Of a stretch of 64,000 bases of DNA, positions 19,291 through 27,889 are shown one piece after another (the stretch's first letter is position 1; every line of letters begins with the position of its first letter). The notes beneath the pieces were generated by a model that saw only the letters and a list, made by a program, of their open reading frames with translations, was not told the origin of the DNA and ran no database searches. Made by a program: the position numbers and the translations under genes. The stretch covers positions 124,001 through 188,000 of the forward strand of contig NZ_CANSMR010000004.1 of the NCBI RefSeq assembly GCF_947648125.1. Reading direction: 5' to 3'. Source of the stretch: an uncultured Bradyrhizobium sp. GTDB taxonomy: Bacteria > Pseudomonadota > Alphaproteobacteria > Rhizobiales > Xanthobacteraceae.

Positions 19291-19734
19291 ATGTTTGCGC
19301 GAAAAGGTGTTTTTTCGTCCATTGGCCGCGCAGCCACATTGGCAACGGTTGCCGCGGTGGCGTTGACGGCCGTTGAGCCGACGATGGCGTTCGCAGGTTC
19401 TGCTCCGGCGGGCAAGGCGGCCGCTGTGACCACATCGCACGGCACGAGCGGCGCAACCGACATCAGCGCGCGCCGTCGCTACTATCGTGGCGGAGGCGGT
19501 GGTGCGGCCGCTGCGGCTGTGTTCGCCGGGATCGTCGGCACGGGTCTGGCAATCGCCGCAGCCCAGAACCGTCGCGACTATTACGACTCCTATGGCTACT
19601 ACGATGGCGGCCCGGGCTACTACGGCGGTCCCGCCTATTATGGTGGTGGCCCGGCCTATTACGGCGGCGGACCGTATTATGGTTATCACGGTTATTACGG
19701 GCGCCGCTCGACACTGCCCTATACGCCGTACTGA
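19291..19734 (+). CDS. Exported Gly/Tyr-rich protein
   Basis: 147-aa protein with an N-terminal signal sequence (ATLATVAAVALTAVEPTMAFA), an RRRYYRGGGGG linker, a hydrophobic segment (AAAAAVFAGIVGTGLAIAAA) and a C-terminal third made of repeated Gly/Tyr units (YYGGPAYYGGG). The hydrophobic segment could anchor it to a membrane. Many such Tyr-Gly proteins of unknown function occur in Bradyrhizobium. ATG 19291 has AAAGGA at 8 bp; ATG 19282 overlaps that site and is less likely. Confidence 0.75.
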   Translation: MFARKGVFSSIGRAATLATVAAVALTAVEPTMAFAGSAPAGKAAAVTTSHGTSGATDISARRRYYRGGGGGAAAAAVFAGIVGTGLAIAAAQNRRDYYDSYGYYDGGPGYYGGPAYYGGGPAYYGGGPYYGYHGYYGRRSTLPYTPY

Positions 19735-19771
19735 CACCGTCATCGGTTCTCAGAACTGTCACAAAGGATCG

Positions 19772-19803
19772 AATCCACCGGCTGCGAGGCCGGTGGATTT
19801 TTC
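19772..19803 (+). terminator. Intrinsic terminator
   Basis: Perfect 11-bp stem AATCCACCGGC / GCCGGTGGATT with a 6-base loop and five T residues, 37 bp after the stop of the Gly/Tyr-rich gene. Confidence 0.88.
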
Positions 19804-19857
19804 GTTGTCGGCCCGCCCGTTAACACGCTGGCGACGCGTTTCGATTAGTCTCGAAGG

Positions 19858-20259
19858 ATGAGTGATTCGATCGAGCGGCTTTACCATGCGGTGATCGCGG
19901 CCAAGGATCTTGATCCGGCTACGTCGCGCACGGCACGGCTGTTCCAGCGCGGGCCGGCCAAGATGGCCAAGAAGCTCGCCGAGGAAGCGGTCGAAGTCGT
20001 GATCGACGCCATCAGCGGCAAGCCGGACGCCGTCGTCCGCGAGAGCGCCGACCTGCTCTACAATCTCACCGTTCTGTGGGCATCGGCCGGCGTAAAGCCG
20101 GGGGATGTGTGGCGCGAGATGGAGCGGCGCGAGCGGCTGCTCGGGATCGCCGAGAAGCTGCCGAAGTCGCCGGTTAAGCTCCCTAAGACCGCGCCCGTTC
20201 CCGTGGTTCGGCGTCGAATTGTCGCGCTGGAGAGCCGGCTGCGTAAACGGCAGCCGTAA
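19858..20259 (+). CDS. HisE-like phosphoribosyl-ATP diphosphatase family protein
   Basis: 133-aa all-alpha NTP pyrophosphohydrolase of the MazG/HisE superfamily. The metal-binding helix motif is clear: KKLAEEAVEVVIDAI, followed by VVRESADLLYNLTVLW. In histidine synthesis HisE converts PR-ATP to PR-AMP, but this gene is not among his genes and carries an extra basic C-terminal tail of about 30 residues (VVRRRIVALESRLRKRQP). It may therefore be a second HisE or a nucleotide house-cleaning enzyme. Confidence 0.75.
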   Translation: MSDSIERLYHAVIAAKDLDPATSRTARLFQRGPAKMAKKLAEEAVEVVIDAISGKPDAVVRESADLLYNLTVLWASAGVKPGDVWREMERRERLLGIAEKLPKSPVKLPKTAPVPVVRRRIVALESRLRKRQP

Positions 20260-20322
20260 AACGCCTCAAATCAGCCCATTCCCGGCATGGACAAATCCGC
20301 TCCATGATGGTTCATCGCGCCC

Positions 20323-20904
20323 ATGTTGAAACGGATTTACGACTGGTGCGTCGAAGCGGCTGACAAGCCCTACGCACTCTGGATTCTCGCCGCCGTCGCC
20401 TTCGCCGAGAGCTCCTTCTTCCCGATCCCTCCTGACATCATGCTGTTGCCGATGTCGTTGGCGCGGCCGAAGCGGGCGTGGTGGTTCGCGGCCGTCTGCA
20501 CCGTCGCGTCCGTCGCCGGCGGCGTGCTCGGCTACGCGATCGGCGCGCTGCTCTACGACTCGCTCGGCCAGTGGCTGATTCATCTCTACGGCCTCTCCGA
20601 CAAGGTCGACGCGTTCCGCGCTTCCTATGCCGAGTGGGGTGCCGTGATCATCCTCGTGAAGGGGCTGACGCCGATCCCCTACAAGCTCGTGACGATCACC
20701 TCGGGCTTTGCCGGCTACAACATCTGGCTGTTCATGCTCTGCTCGATCGTCGCCCGCGGCGGCCGCTTCTTCTTCGTCGCGGTGCTGCTCAACCGCTATG
20801 GCGATGTCATCCGCGCCGAACTCGAGAAGCGGCTCGGCCTGTGGGTCGCGATCGGCGCGATCGTGCTGGTGCTGGGCTTTGTTGTCGCATTCAAGCTGAT
20901 CTAA
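20323..20904 (+). CDS. VTT/DedA (YqaA-like) membrane protein
   Basis: 193-aa integral membrane protein of the SNARE-associated/VTT superfamily, YqaA subgroup. Core features are FAESSFFPIPPDIMLLPM (re-entrant loop with acidic residue and Pro) and ILVKGLTPIPYKLVTITSGFAG. Relatives support membrane homeostasis and in some cases lipid (C55-P or phosphatidylethanolamine) transport. A diverged paralogue lies at 48196-48798. It stands between the HisE-like gene and an exported protein, with no clear operon partner. Confidence 0.82.
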   Translation: MLKRIYDWCVEAADKPYALWILAAVAFAESSFFPIPPDIMLLPMSLARPKRAWWFAAVCTVASVAGGVLGYAIGALLYDSLGQWLIHLYGLSDKVDAFRASYAEWGAVIILVKGLTPIPYKLVTITSGFAGYNIWLFMLCSIVARGGRFFFVAVLLNRYGDVIRAELEKRLGLWVAIGAIVLVLGFVVAFKLI

Positions 20905-20986
20905 CCAAAGTTCTAGCTGTTCGCGTCTATGCTCGCGGACGGCTTCGGACTACGGTCGCTGTGTTGGCTAATGGAATCGACGACCG

Positions 20987-21532
20987 GTGAATCTCGCGAG
21001 ACTCAATCCCGCCAAGGCGTGCGTTGCGATGGCGGGCCTTGCGCTGTCGATTGCGCTGCCTGCGACCGACAGCGCACGGGCGCAGACTGCGCCGCCCGCG
21101 CTCGGCGTGCAGTCGCCGGCGCAGCAGTCGCAGCCTGTTGAAGTCCAGCCGCAGCAGATCGAGCTGCCGCCCGCGCCGGTCGAGCGCGAGAATCCGGGAC
21201 TGATCAACGAAATCGGAAAGCTGTTCGAGAAATCGAAGTCGGCGCTGCCACAGCTGAAGAGCCCCGGCGAGACCATCAACGACCTGTCGAACATCGCGCG
21301 CCCCTCGACGATGGTGACCGGGCGCGCAGCCTGCGTGGTGGCCTCGAACGGCGCGCCGGACTGCAAGATCGGCGCCGATCGATTGTGTCAGAGCAAGGGG
21401 TTCAAGGAGGGCAAGGGCCTCGACACCGACGCCTCGGAGAAATGCTCGCCGCTGGTCTATTTGCCCGGCCACAAGCGCGGACCGAACGACTGCAAGACGG
21501 AAAATTTCGTGACGCGGGCAGTCTGCCAATAA
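20987..21532 (+). CDS. Exported cysteine-containing protein, function unknown
   Basis: 181-aa protein with a signal peptide (MAGLALSIALPATDSARA-Q), a Gln/Pro-rich spacer (residues 33-68) and a C-terminal domain with five Cys (AACVV, PDCKIG, RLCQSKG, EKCSPL, NDCKTEN) plus a sixth near the end (AVCQ). The even Cys count suggests disulfides in the periplasm. GTG 20987 is the start; no clear Shine-Dalgarno. I do not recognise the family. Confidence 0.7.
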   Translation: MNLARLNPAKACVAMAGLALSIALPATDSARAQTAPPALGVQSPAQQSQPVEVQPQQIELPPAPVERENPGLINEIGKLFEKSKSALPQLKSPGETINDLSNIARPSTMVTGRAACVVASNGAPDCKIGADRLCQSKGFKEGKGLDTDASEKCSPLVYLPGHKRGPNDCKTENFVTRAVCQ

Positions 21533-21628
21533 GGCGGGCAAAACTGCGTCTGGGATGCCATACGCCTGCGAAAAATGCCGAGTGTGGATGAGGTTTTGTC
21601 ATCCTTTTGCAGCGCCAAAACGCAATCC

Positions 21629-21658
21629 TTGACAGTGGAAAGATTGCCTTGTTGGTAT
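21629..21658 (+). promoter_or_regulatory. Possible sigma-70 promoter for the nitronate monooxygenase gene
   Basis: TTGACA (21629-21634) and TGGTAT (21653-21658) are separated by 18 bp and lie 45 bp before the start of the downstream gene. The -35 is perfect and the -10 partial. Confidence 0.45.
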
Positions 21659-21702
21659 GACGGTCAGCATTCGAGACCAACCAACTTGAGGATCCGCCGC
21701 CA

Positions 21703-22674
21703 ATGTCCATGCCTGCTCTGTTCAAGGGCCGCCTGTCTCTTCCCGTGATCGGGGCACCGCTGTTCATCATCTCGGTGCCCGATCTCGTCATCGCCCAGTG
21801 CAAGGCCGGCGTGGTCGGCTCGTTTCCGTCGTTGAATGCCCGGCCGCCGGAACTGCTCGACGAATGGCTGTACCGGATCAAGGAGGAACTCGCCGCTTAC
21901 GACAAGGCGCATCCGGAGCGGCCGTCGGCGCCGTTCGCGGTGAACCAGATCGTGCACAAGTCGAACAACCGGCTCGAGCACGACATGGCGCTTTGCGAGA
22001 AGCACAAGGTGCCGATGATCATCTCCTCGCTCGGCGCGCGCGAGGAGCTGAACCAGGCCGTCCACGGCTGGGGCGGCATCGTGTTCCACGACGTGATCAA
22101 CCAGAAGTTCGCGCACAAGGCGATTGAGAAGGGCGCCGACGGCCTGATCCTGGTCGCGGCCGGCGCCGGCGGTCATGCCGGCACGCTGTCGCCGTTCCCG
22201 TTCGTGTCGGAGACGCGGCAGTGGTTCGACGGGCCGATCGCGCTGTCAGGCACCATCGCCAACGGCCGCGCCATTCGCGCCGCGCGCATCATCGGCGCCG
22301 ACTTCGCCTATATCGGCTCCGCCTTCATCGCGACCAAAGAGGCAAACGCGGTCGAGGGCTACAAGAGCATGATCACCAATTCGTCCGCCGAGGACATCGT
22401 CTATTCCAATCTGTTCACCGGCGTGCACGGCAACTATTTGAAGCCGTCGATCGTCGCCGCCGGCATGGATCCGGAAAACCTGCCGACCTCCGATCCCTCG
22501 AAGATGAGCTTCGGCACCGATTCCTCGGGCGAGCGCGCCAAGCCGAAGGCCTGGAAGGAGATCTGGGGCTCCGGCCAGGGCGTCGGCAGCATCTCCAAGG
22601 TGGTGCCTGCGGCCGAGCTGATTGCGCGCTTCAAGAAAGAGTATGACGAGGCGGTTGATCCGGCGCTTGCCTAA
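21703..22674 (+). CDS. Nitronate monooxygenase family flavoprotein (His present)
   Basis: 323-aa FMN TIM-barrel enzyme of the 2-nitropropane dioxygenase/nitronate monooxygenase class, which oxidises alkyl nitronates (some relatives are enoyl reductases). The GGHxG motif is intact (AAGAGGHAG, H158), and the phosphate-binding strand GADFAYIGSAFIATKEANA follows. A paralogue lies at 27890-28867. Its stop codon lies inside a strong hairpin (22671-22708). Confidence 0.88.
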   Translation: MSMPALFKGRLSLPVIGAPLFIISVPDLVIAQCKAGVVGSFPSLNARPPELLDEWLYRIKEELAAYDKAHPERPSAPFAVNQIVHKSNNRLEHDMALCEKHKVPMIISSLGAREELNQAVHGWGGIVFHDVINQKFAHKAIEKGADGLILVAAGAGGHAGTLSPFPFVSETRQWFDGPIALSGTIANGRAIRAARIIGADFAYIGSAFIATKEANAVEGYKSMITNSSAEDIVYSNLFTGVHGNYLKPSIVAAGMDPENLPTSDPSKMSFGTDSSGERAKPKAWKEIWGSGQGVGSISKVVPAAELIARFKKEYDEAVDPALA

Positions 22675-22708
22675 AGCACGGTGATCAAGATGGATCACCG
22701 CGCTTTAG
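22671..22708 (+). terminator. Hairpin overlapping the stop codon, possible terminator
   Basis: Arms CTAAAGCACGGTGATC (22671-22686) and GATCACCGCGCTTTAG (22693-22708) pair at 15 of 16 positions around a 6-base loop. The TAA of the nitronate monooxygenase gene lies in the left arm. TTTCTGTTT follows. It is the left part of a repeat element that runs on to 22791. Confidence 0.55.
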
Positions 22709-22718
22709 CTTTCTGTTT

Positions 22719-22791
22719 GAGCATGATCTGCGCGCAAATGCTTGGCGATTGTCGCGGGGAAAACCGCTCAACACTTTTCCGGATCATGCTC
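22719..22791. repeat. Palindromic repeat with GAGCATGATC ends
   Basis: Perfect 10-bp ends GAGCATGATC (22719-22728) and GATCATGCTC (22782-22791) enclose a GC-rich centre (GTCGCGGGGAAAACCGC). This is a recurrent Bradyrhizobium-type element by memory. It reaches within 2 bp of the next start codon. Confidence 0.7.
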
Positions 22792-22793
22792 TG

Positions 22794-23567
22794 ATGGAGC
22801 CGATCTTTCGCGTTGACGGCGACCGCGTCGTCACCAGTCCCGATGCTGCGGGTCCATGGGACCCGCGGATGCAGCACGGCTCCGCGCCGGCCGCGCTGGT
22901 GGTGTGGGCCGCCGAAGCTATCCCTACGCCGGTGCCGATGCGGATCGCGCGCGTCACGATCGACCTGATGCGTCCGGTGCCGGTGGCGCCGTTGACGGTC
23001 TCGAGCGAGATCCTGCGCGACGGCCGCAAGATCCAGCTCTGCGGCGTCAGGCTGCTCGCCGACGGCGTTCTCGTCGTCTCGGCCACCGTGCTGAAGATCA
23101 AGCAGCAGGCGGCCGAGCTGCCGGCCGATGTCGCAGCCCTTGCGGTCGATCTGCTGGGCCCCGACGAGAGTATGGTCGAGCCGGGGAACCTCGCGAACAG
23201 TCCGTTCGTGAAGAACATCTCGATGCGCGCCGCGCGCGGCCGCTTCGGCGTGCTGGGCCCGGGCGCGATCTGGTTCCGCGTCAACCAGCCGCTGATCGCA
23301 GGCGTCGCCGTTTCGCAGGCGATGCGCGCGGTGGTCGCCTCGGATTTCTCCAACGGCGTTTCGCCGGCGCTCGATTTCAGCCAGTGGACCTTCATCAACG
23401 CCGATCTCTCCGTGAGCCTGGCGCGCGAGCCGGTCGGCGATTGGATCCTGCTCGACAGCGAAAGCTGGATCGGACCTGATGGTGCTGGGCTTGCGATGTC
23501 GCGGCTCGCCGACCAGCGCGGCTATTTTGGCCGTACTGTCCAGAGCCTGGTGATCGAGCGGCGCTAG
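22794..23567 (+). CDS. Acyl-CoA thioesterase family protein (TesB-like)
   Basis: 257-aa protein with two hot-dog-like halves, as in TesB-type acyl-CoA thioesterases. The first half has WDPRMQHGSAPAALVVWAAE and VTIDLMRPVPVAPLTVSSEI; the second ends in DWILLDSESWIGPDGAGLAMSR. It probably hydrolyses acyl-CoA in the cytoplasm; substrate unknown. ATG 22794 is chosen because upstream in-frame codons lie within the repeat element. Confidence 0.8.
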   Translation: MEPIFRVDGDRVVTSPDAAGPWDPRMQHGSAPAALVVWAAEAIPTPVPMRIARVTIDLMRPVPVAPLTVSSEILRDGRKIQLCGVRLLADGVLVVSATVLKIKQQAAELPADVAALAVDLLGPDESMVEPGNLANSPFVKNISMRAARGRFGVLGPGAIWFRVNQPLIAGVAVSQAMRAVVASDFSNGVSPALDFSQWTFINADLSVSLAREPVGDWILLDSESWIGPDGAGLAMSRLADQRGYFGRTVQSLVIERR

Positions 23568-23697
23568 CGCCGGCTGGTTTCAGCCGCCACGATGGAGAGA
23601 AGGGGCGGCCCGCAGCGGCTGCCCGTGTACAAAAATACCCCCGCGGGTCCGGAACGGTTGGCGGCACCAACGAGTTTTGGTCCCGTTAGGGGGTGTC

Positions 23698-23808
23698 ATG
23701 ACGCGGATCGATCTCGCCGCCGGTTTCCTGGCCAAGGCCGTCCGGCGGCCGTGTGCGTTGCGGGCAGTCGGTATCGGTGCTGCGCGGCGGCTCGGAGCCT
23801 CGCGGTGA
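23698..23808 (+). CDS. Possible 36-aa ORF coupled to the histidine kinase
   Basis: ATG 23698 follows AGGGGG closely and opens a 36-codon frame (MTRIDLAAGFLAKAV, then Arg-rich) whose TGA overlaps the GTG start of the kinase. It may be a coupling leader peptide or the remnant of an upstream gene. No homologue known to me. Confidence 0.3.
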   Translation: MTRIDLAAGFLAKAVRRPCALRAVGIGAARRLGASR

Positions 23809-25958
23809 AGCCCGGCCCGTCCTCGGAACGCGCGGTCATCCTCGCCGCGAGCGAGCGGCACGCCGTCAAGACTGCCCACTTGATCAAGGAAGCCGGTTAC
23901 TACGCCAACATCTGCGGCGACCTGGCCGAGTTCGAGCACCAGGTCACGAGCGGGGCGGGCCTTGCCATCATTGCCGATGAGGCGATCAGGACCGCCGACC
24001 TCGCCGGCCTGACGCGCTGGCTGAACGAGCAGCCGTCATGGTCGGATTTTCCCATCGTGCTGATGAGCGAGAAGGGCGGGCCCGAGCGCAATCCCGAGGC
24101 GGCGCGGCTCGGCCGCGCGCTCGGCAATGTCACCTTCATCGAGCGGCCGTTTCATCCGACAACGCTGGTGAGCCTGGTCGCCGCGGCGGTGCGCGGCCGC
24201 CGCCGTCAGTACCAGACCCGCCAGATACTGGAAGATCTGACCGAGAGCGAAGACCTGTTGCAGACCGCGCTCGATGCCGGGCATCTCGGCGCGCTTGAAC
24301 TTCATCTGCCGGATTTCGAGCTCGAGGCGTCGCCGACCTGCAAGACATTCTTCGGGCGCAAGCCTCGCGATCCCTTCACCTATCAGGATCTGCTCGACGC
24401 GGTGCATCCCGATGACCGTGCTCGCCGGAGCGAAATCGTCGAGCAAACGCTGCGCACCGGCGCGGATTACCGGATCGAGTATCGCAACATCTGGCCCGAC
24501 GGCACCCAGCACTGGCTCGATGTGCGCGCCCGCGCGGTGCGCCGGCCCGACGGCAGCATCCGATCGCTGGTTGGGGTTTGCTCCGACATCACCGCGCGCA
24601 AGACCGCGGAGATCGAGCGCGAGGCGCTGCTGGCGCAGCTCGCCTCGGAGCGCACCGCGCTTGCCGAGCTCACCGCGACGCTGGAGCAGCGGGTCGAGCA
24701 GCGCACCGCCGACCTGATGAAGGAGGTCGCCGCGCGCGAGCGGGCGCAAGAACAGCTCCGCCATGCGCAGAAGATGGAGGCGATCGGCCAGCTCACCGGC
24801 GGCGTCGCGCACGATTTCAACAATCTGCTGATGGCCGTGATGGGCAATCTCGATCTGCTGCGCAAGCGGATGCCGGAGGACCCGCGCCTGCACCGGCTGG
24901 TCGATGGCGCATTGCAGGGCGCCGAGCGCGGTGCCTCGCTGACGCAGCGGCTATTGGCCTTCGCGCGGCAGCAGGATCTGCGCGCGGTGCCCGTCGATCT
25001 CGGCGCGCTGGTGCGCGACATGAGCGAATTGCTCGAGCGCTCGCTCGGGCCGCGCATCACGCTGCGGCTCGACATCCCGAACGGCCTGCCGGCGGCCTGC
25101 GTCGACACCAACCAGCTCGAGCTTGCCGTGCTCAACCTTGCGATCAATGCGCGCGATGCGATGCCGGATGGCGGCGTGATCGAGATCCGCCTCGCGGCCT
25201 GGCAGGCTAAAAACGATCAGGCCAGGAGCGATCAGGCCAGGAGCGATCAGGTCAAGGGCGATCCCGCGCTGCAGCCGGGCAACTACCTCAAACTATCGGT
25301 GGTCGATAGCGGCACCGGCATGTCGCCGGACGTGCTGAAGCGGGCGATTGAGCCGTTCTTCTCGTCAAAGCCGGTGGGCAAGGGGACCGGGCTCGGCCTG
25401 TCGATGGTGCATGGGCTTGCGGTTCAGCTCGGCGGCGCGCTGCAGCTGTCGAGCGCGGTCGGCAAGGGCACCACGGCCGTGCTGGTGCTGCCGGTCGCGA
25501 CTGCCGTGCCGGCGGTCGAAAGCCCGGCGCCTGCGGCACAGAAGGTCAAGCGCTCGGCGGTGATCCTGCTGGTCGACGACGATCCGCTGATCGCGATGTC
25601 GACCATGGAGATGCTGGAGGACCTCGGCCATCGCGTGATCGGCGCCAATTCCGGACCGCACGCGCTCGATATCCTCAGGAGCGACCAGGAGATCGACCTG
25701 ATGATGACCGATCACGTGATGCCCGGCATGACCGGCCTCGAACTCGCCGCGGCCTCGCGCGAAGTGCGGCCACACCTCGTCGTGCTGCTCGCCACCGGTT
25801 ATGCCGAACTGCCCGACGGCACTCAGGTCGACCTGCCGCGGCTGGCCAAGCCCTACCACCAGGATCAACTGCGCGAGCGGCTCGATCAGCTGCTGGGGCA
25901 GGGAGCCGGGCAGCTCCCTCCTGTCGCAAATCCCAGCGGTCTCTCACCGCCACTCTGA
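23805..25958 (+). CDS. Hybrid sensor histidine kinase (pseudo-receiver, PAS, HisKA, HATPase, receiver)
   Basis: 717-aa soluble hybrid kinase with no membrane segments. Residues 8-130 look like a degenerate receiver domain. A PAS domain follows (about 150-265, ending [10 protein letters not shown]), then a coiled coil (about 265-320), the HisKA helix with H336 ([12 protein letters not shown]), the ATPase with N447 ([11 protein letters not shown]), DSGTG (500-504) and GTGLGL (526-531), and a C-terminal receiver with acidic DDD (590-592) and phosphoacceptor D635 (MMTDHVMPG). A three-unit 15-bp tandem repeat (25214-25258) adds [12 protein letters not shown] between the N and G1 boxes. GTG 23805 is preferred; the 71 codons open upstream do not look like protein. 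Confidence 0.85.
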   Translation: MKPGPSSERAVILAASERHAVKTAHLIKEAGYYANICGDLAEFEHQVTSGAGLAIIADEAIRTADLAGLTRWLNEQPSWSDFPIVLMSEKGGPERNPEAARLGRALGNVTFIERPFHPTTLVSLVAAAVRGRRRQYQTRQILEDLTESEDLLQTALDAGHLGALELHLPDFELEASPTCKTFFGRKPRDPFTYQDLLDAVHPDDRARRSEIVEQTLRTGADYRIEYRNIWPDGTQHWLDVRARAVRRPDGSIRSLVGVCSDITARKTAEIEREALLAQLASERTALAELTATLEQRVEQRTADLMKEVAARERAQEQLRHAQKMEAIGQLTGGVAHDFNNLLMAVMGNLDLLRKRMPEDPRLHRLVDGALQGAERGASLTQRLLAFARQQDLRAVPVDLGALVRDMSELLERSLGPRITLRLDIPNGLPAACVDTNQLELAVLNLAINARDAMPDGGVIEIRLAAWQAKNDQARSDQARSDQVKGDPALQPGNYLKLSVVDSGTGMSPDVLKRAIEPFFSSKPVGKGTGLGLSMVHGLAVQLGGALQLSSAVGKGTTAVLVLPVATAVPAVESPAPAAQKVKRSAVILLVDDDPLIAMSTMEMLEDLGHRVIGANSGPHALDILRSDQEIDLMMTDHVMPGMTGLELAAASREVRPHLVVLLATGYAELPDGTQVDLPRLAKPYHQDQLRERLDQLLGQGAGQLPPVANPSGLSPPL
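25214..25258 (+). repeat. 15-bp tandem repeat inside the kinase gene
   Basis: Three units beginning CGATCAGG; the first two are identical and the third differs at three positions. The unit is a multiple of three, so the frame is kept. It lies between the ATPase N box and G1 box, in a loop that varies in length among kinases. Confidence 0.9.
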
Positions 25959-26116
25959 GGAGCCGCGTAGCGGCGTCTCGAAGGGCGACGGCCCGGCTGT
26001 CGCCGCGATGGACGAGACGCACGCTGAAATATCGGGGCCGTGCATCCTTCGAGGCGCGCAACAGCGCGCACCTCACGATGACGGGGAAGGATTGGTGTTC
26101 GCAGCTCGTTGTCCAC

Positions 26117-26222
26117 GTCATTGCGAGCGAAGCGAAGCAATCCATGTCTCGGCTCGATGGATTGCTTCGTCGCTTCAGCGCAAAATTGCTTTGCAATTTT
26201 GTCGCGAGCTCCTCGCAATGAC
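26117..26222. repeat. Nested palindromic intergenic repeat
   Basis: Ends GTCATTGCGAG (26117-26127) and CTCGCAATGAC (26212-26222) are perfect inverted copies. GAAGCAATCCAT and ATGGATTGCTTC pair inside, and CAAAATTGC/GCAATTTTG makes a third hairpin (26181-26201). It lies between two convergent genes and could end transcription. Familiar from Bradyrhizobium intergenic regions, by memory. Confidence 0.8.
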
Positions 26223-26239
26223 GAATGCGGCGTGATCGC

Positions 26240-27802
26240 TCACCCCACCATGCGGTCGCGGCCGGACCAGAAGCGGGCTTTCAGCACCTTCTTGTCGACC
26301 TTGCCGACGCCGGTCATCGGCAGCTCCTTGACGAACTGGATTTGCTTCGGCGCGTGCGCCGAGCCCTTCTTCGCCTTGACCAGGCTGATCAACTCGTCGG
26401 CGTCGGGCACGGCGCCCTCGCGCGCCACCACGACGGCGGTGACGGCCTCGCCCCATTTGTCGTCGGGCACGCCGACCACCGCGACCATCGCGACGTCGGC
26501 GTGCTGCGACAGGACATCCTCGACCTCGCGCGGAAAAATGTTGAAGCCGCCGGAGACGATCATGTCCTTCTTGCGGTCGAGGATGAACATGTAGCCGCGC
26601 TCGTCCTTGCGCGCGATGTCGCCGGTGTGCAGCCAGCCGTTCTTTAGCGTCTCCGCCGTGATGTCGGGACGCTTCCAGTATTCGGCCATCACATGCGTGG
26701 CGCGCACGCAGATCTCGCCGGCCTCGCCGGTCGCGACCTCCTGGTCGTCCTGATCGAGGATCTTCACCTGGCAAGCGGTGATCGGGAAGCCGCAGGACAG
26801 GAACAGCTCCGGCGTTTTCGGGTCATGGTCCGCCTTGCGCAGCACCGAGACCGGATAGCATTCGGTCTGGCCGTAGAGCTGCGAGAATACCGGGCCGATC
26901 CGCTCGATGCCTTCGACCAGCCGGCTCGGCGACATCGCGGATGCGCCGTAGAGCAACAGCTCGAGCGACGAGAGATCGGTCCTGGGAAGCGCCGGATGAT
27001 CCAGCATCACGTAGATCATGGTCGGCACGAACAGCGTGAAGTTGATCTTCTCGCGCGCGATGGTCGTGAACACGGCCTCCGGGTCGAACCCCTTCAACAT
27101 GTGCACGGTGCCGCCGCGCATCAGCGTCGGTAGCACTTTTGTGCCGGCGACATGGCTGATGGGCGCCACCGTGAGATAGCGCGGGGTCTCCGGAATCTCG
27201 AAGTCGGCGAGGATGGCGGCGGCGAAGCCGCCATATTCGCGGTGATAGCGCAGCGCGCCCTTGGATTTGCCGGTCGTGCCGCCGGTGTAGTTCAAAGTCG
27301 AGATGTCGTCCTCGCGGGCGAAGTTCTTCGCGCTCGCGCTGCCGGCATCCTCGACCACCTGCAACAAGTCGGCGCCGTAATCCGCCGGGCCGAGCGTGAA
27401 CACGGTCTTCAGGCCGGCGGCTTTCGCCGTGAGCTCGCCGCCGCGATCGCGAAACGTGATGCCGTCGACGATCAGCATCTCGGCCTCGGAGTCCTCGATC
27501 TGGAACAGCTGGTCGTCGAGCGAGCCGAGCGGATGCAGCCAGGTGATCGCAAGCCGCGACAATTGTGCGGCGACGCCGGCGCACCAGCTGTCGGCGCGGT
27601 TGGCGGTGAGCAGCGCGACGCGGGTGCCCGGCGCAAAGCCGAGCCGCATGAACACGCTCTGCATCCGTCCGATCAAATCGGTTGCGCCCTGATAGCTGAG
27701 CGAGCCGCCCGGCCATGCGAAGGCCGTGCGCGACGGATAGCGCGCCAGTGCCCGCAAGGTCTGCTCGCACACCGCCGGAAATGCATAGAGCGGATTGCTC
27801 AT
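26240..27802 (-). CDS. AMP-dependent acyl-CoA synthetase
   Basis: 520-aa ANL-superfamily ligase, fatty-acid or aryl/acyl-CoA type; exact substrate not clear. The P-loop LNYTGGTTGKSKGALRY, adenylate motif LYGQTECYPVSVL (TEC in place of the common TEA/TES), hinge WLHTGDIARKDERGYMFILDRKKD and C-terminal lysine motif MTGVGKVDKKVLK are present. ATG 27802 follows GGGAGGGA. It diverges from a nitronate monooxygenase paralogue 87 bp away, which may share its control region. The frame stays open far upstream, but only on the antisense strand of that neighbour. Confidence 0.87.
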   Translation of the reverse strand: MSNPLYAFPAVCEQTLRALARYPSRTAFAWPGGSLSYQGATDLIGRMQSVFMRLGFAPGTRVALLTANRADSWCAGVAAQLSRLAITWLHPLGSLDDQLFQIEDSEAEMLIVDGITFRDRGGELTAKAAGLKTVFTLGPADYGADLLQVVEDAGSASAKNFAREDDISTLNYTGGTTGKSKGALRYHREYGGFAAAILADFEIPETPRYLTVAPISHVAGTKVLPTLMRGGTVHMLKGFDPEAVFTTIAREKINFTLFVPTMIYVMLDHPALPRTDLSSLELLLYGASAMSPSRLVEGIERIGPVFSQLYGQTECYPVSVLRKADHDPKTPELFLSCGFPITACQVKILDQDDQEVATGEAGEICVRATHVMAEYWKRPDITAETLKNGWLHTGDIARKDERGYMFILDRKKDMIVSGGFNIFPREVEDVLSQHADVAMVAVVGVPDDKWGEAVTAVVVAREGAVPDADELISLVKAKKGSAHAPKQIQFVKELPMTGVGKVDKKVLKARFWSGRDRMVG

Positions 27803-27889
27803 GTCGTTGTCCCTCCCGCCTTTGTCTTTGGCTTCTCTCGTGCCAATGTTGGCGATAACGCTAACACAATGATGCAGGGATGAAACAAC

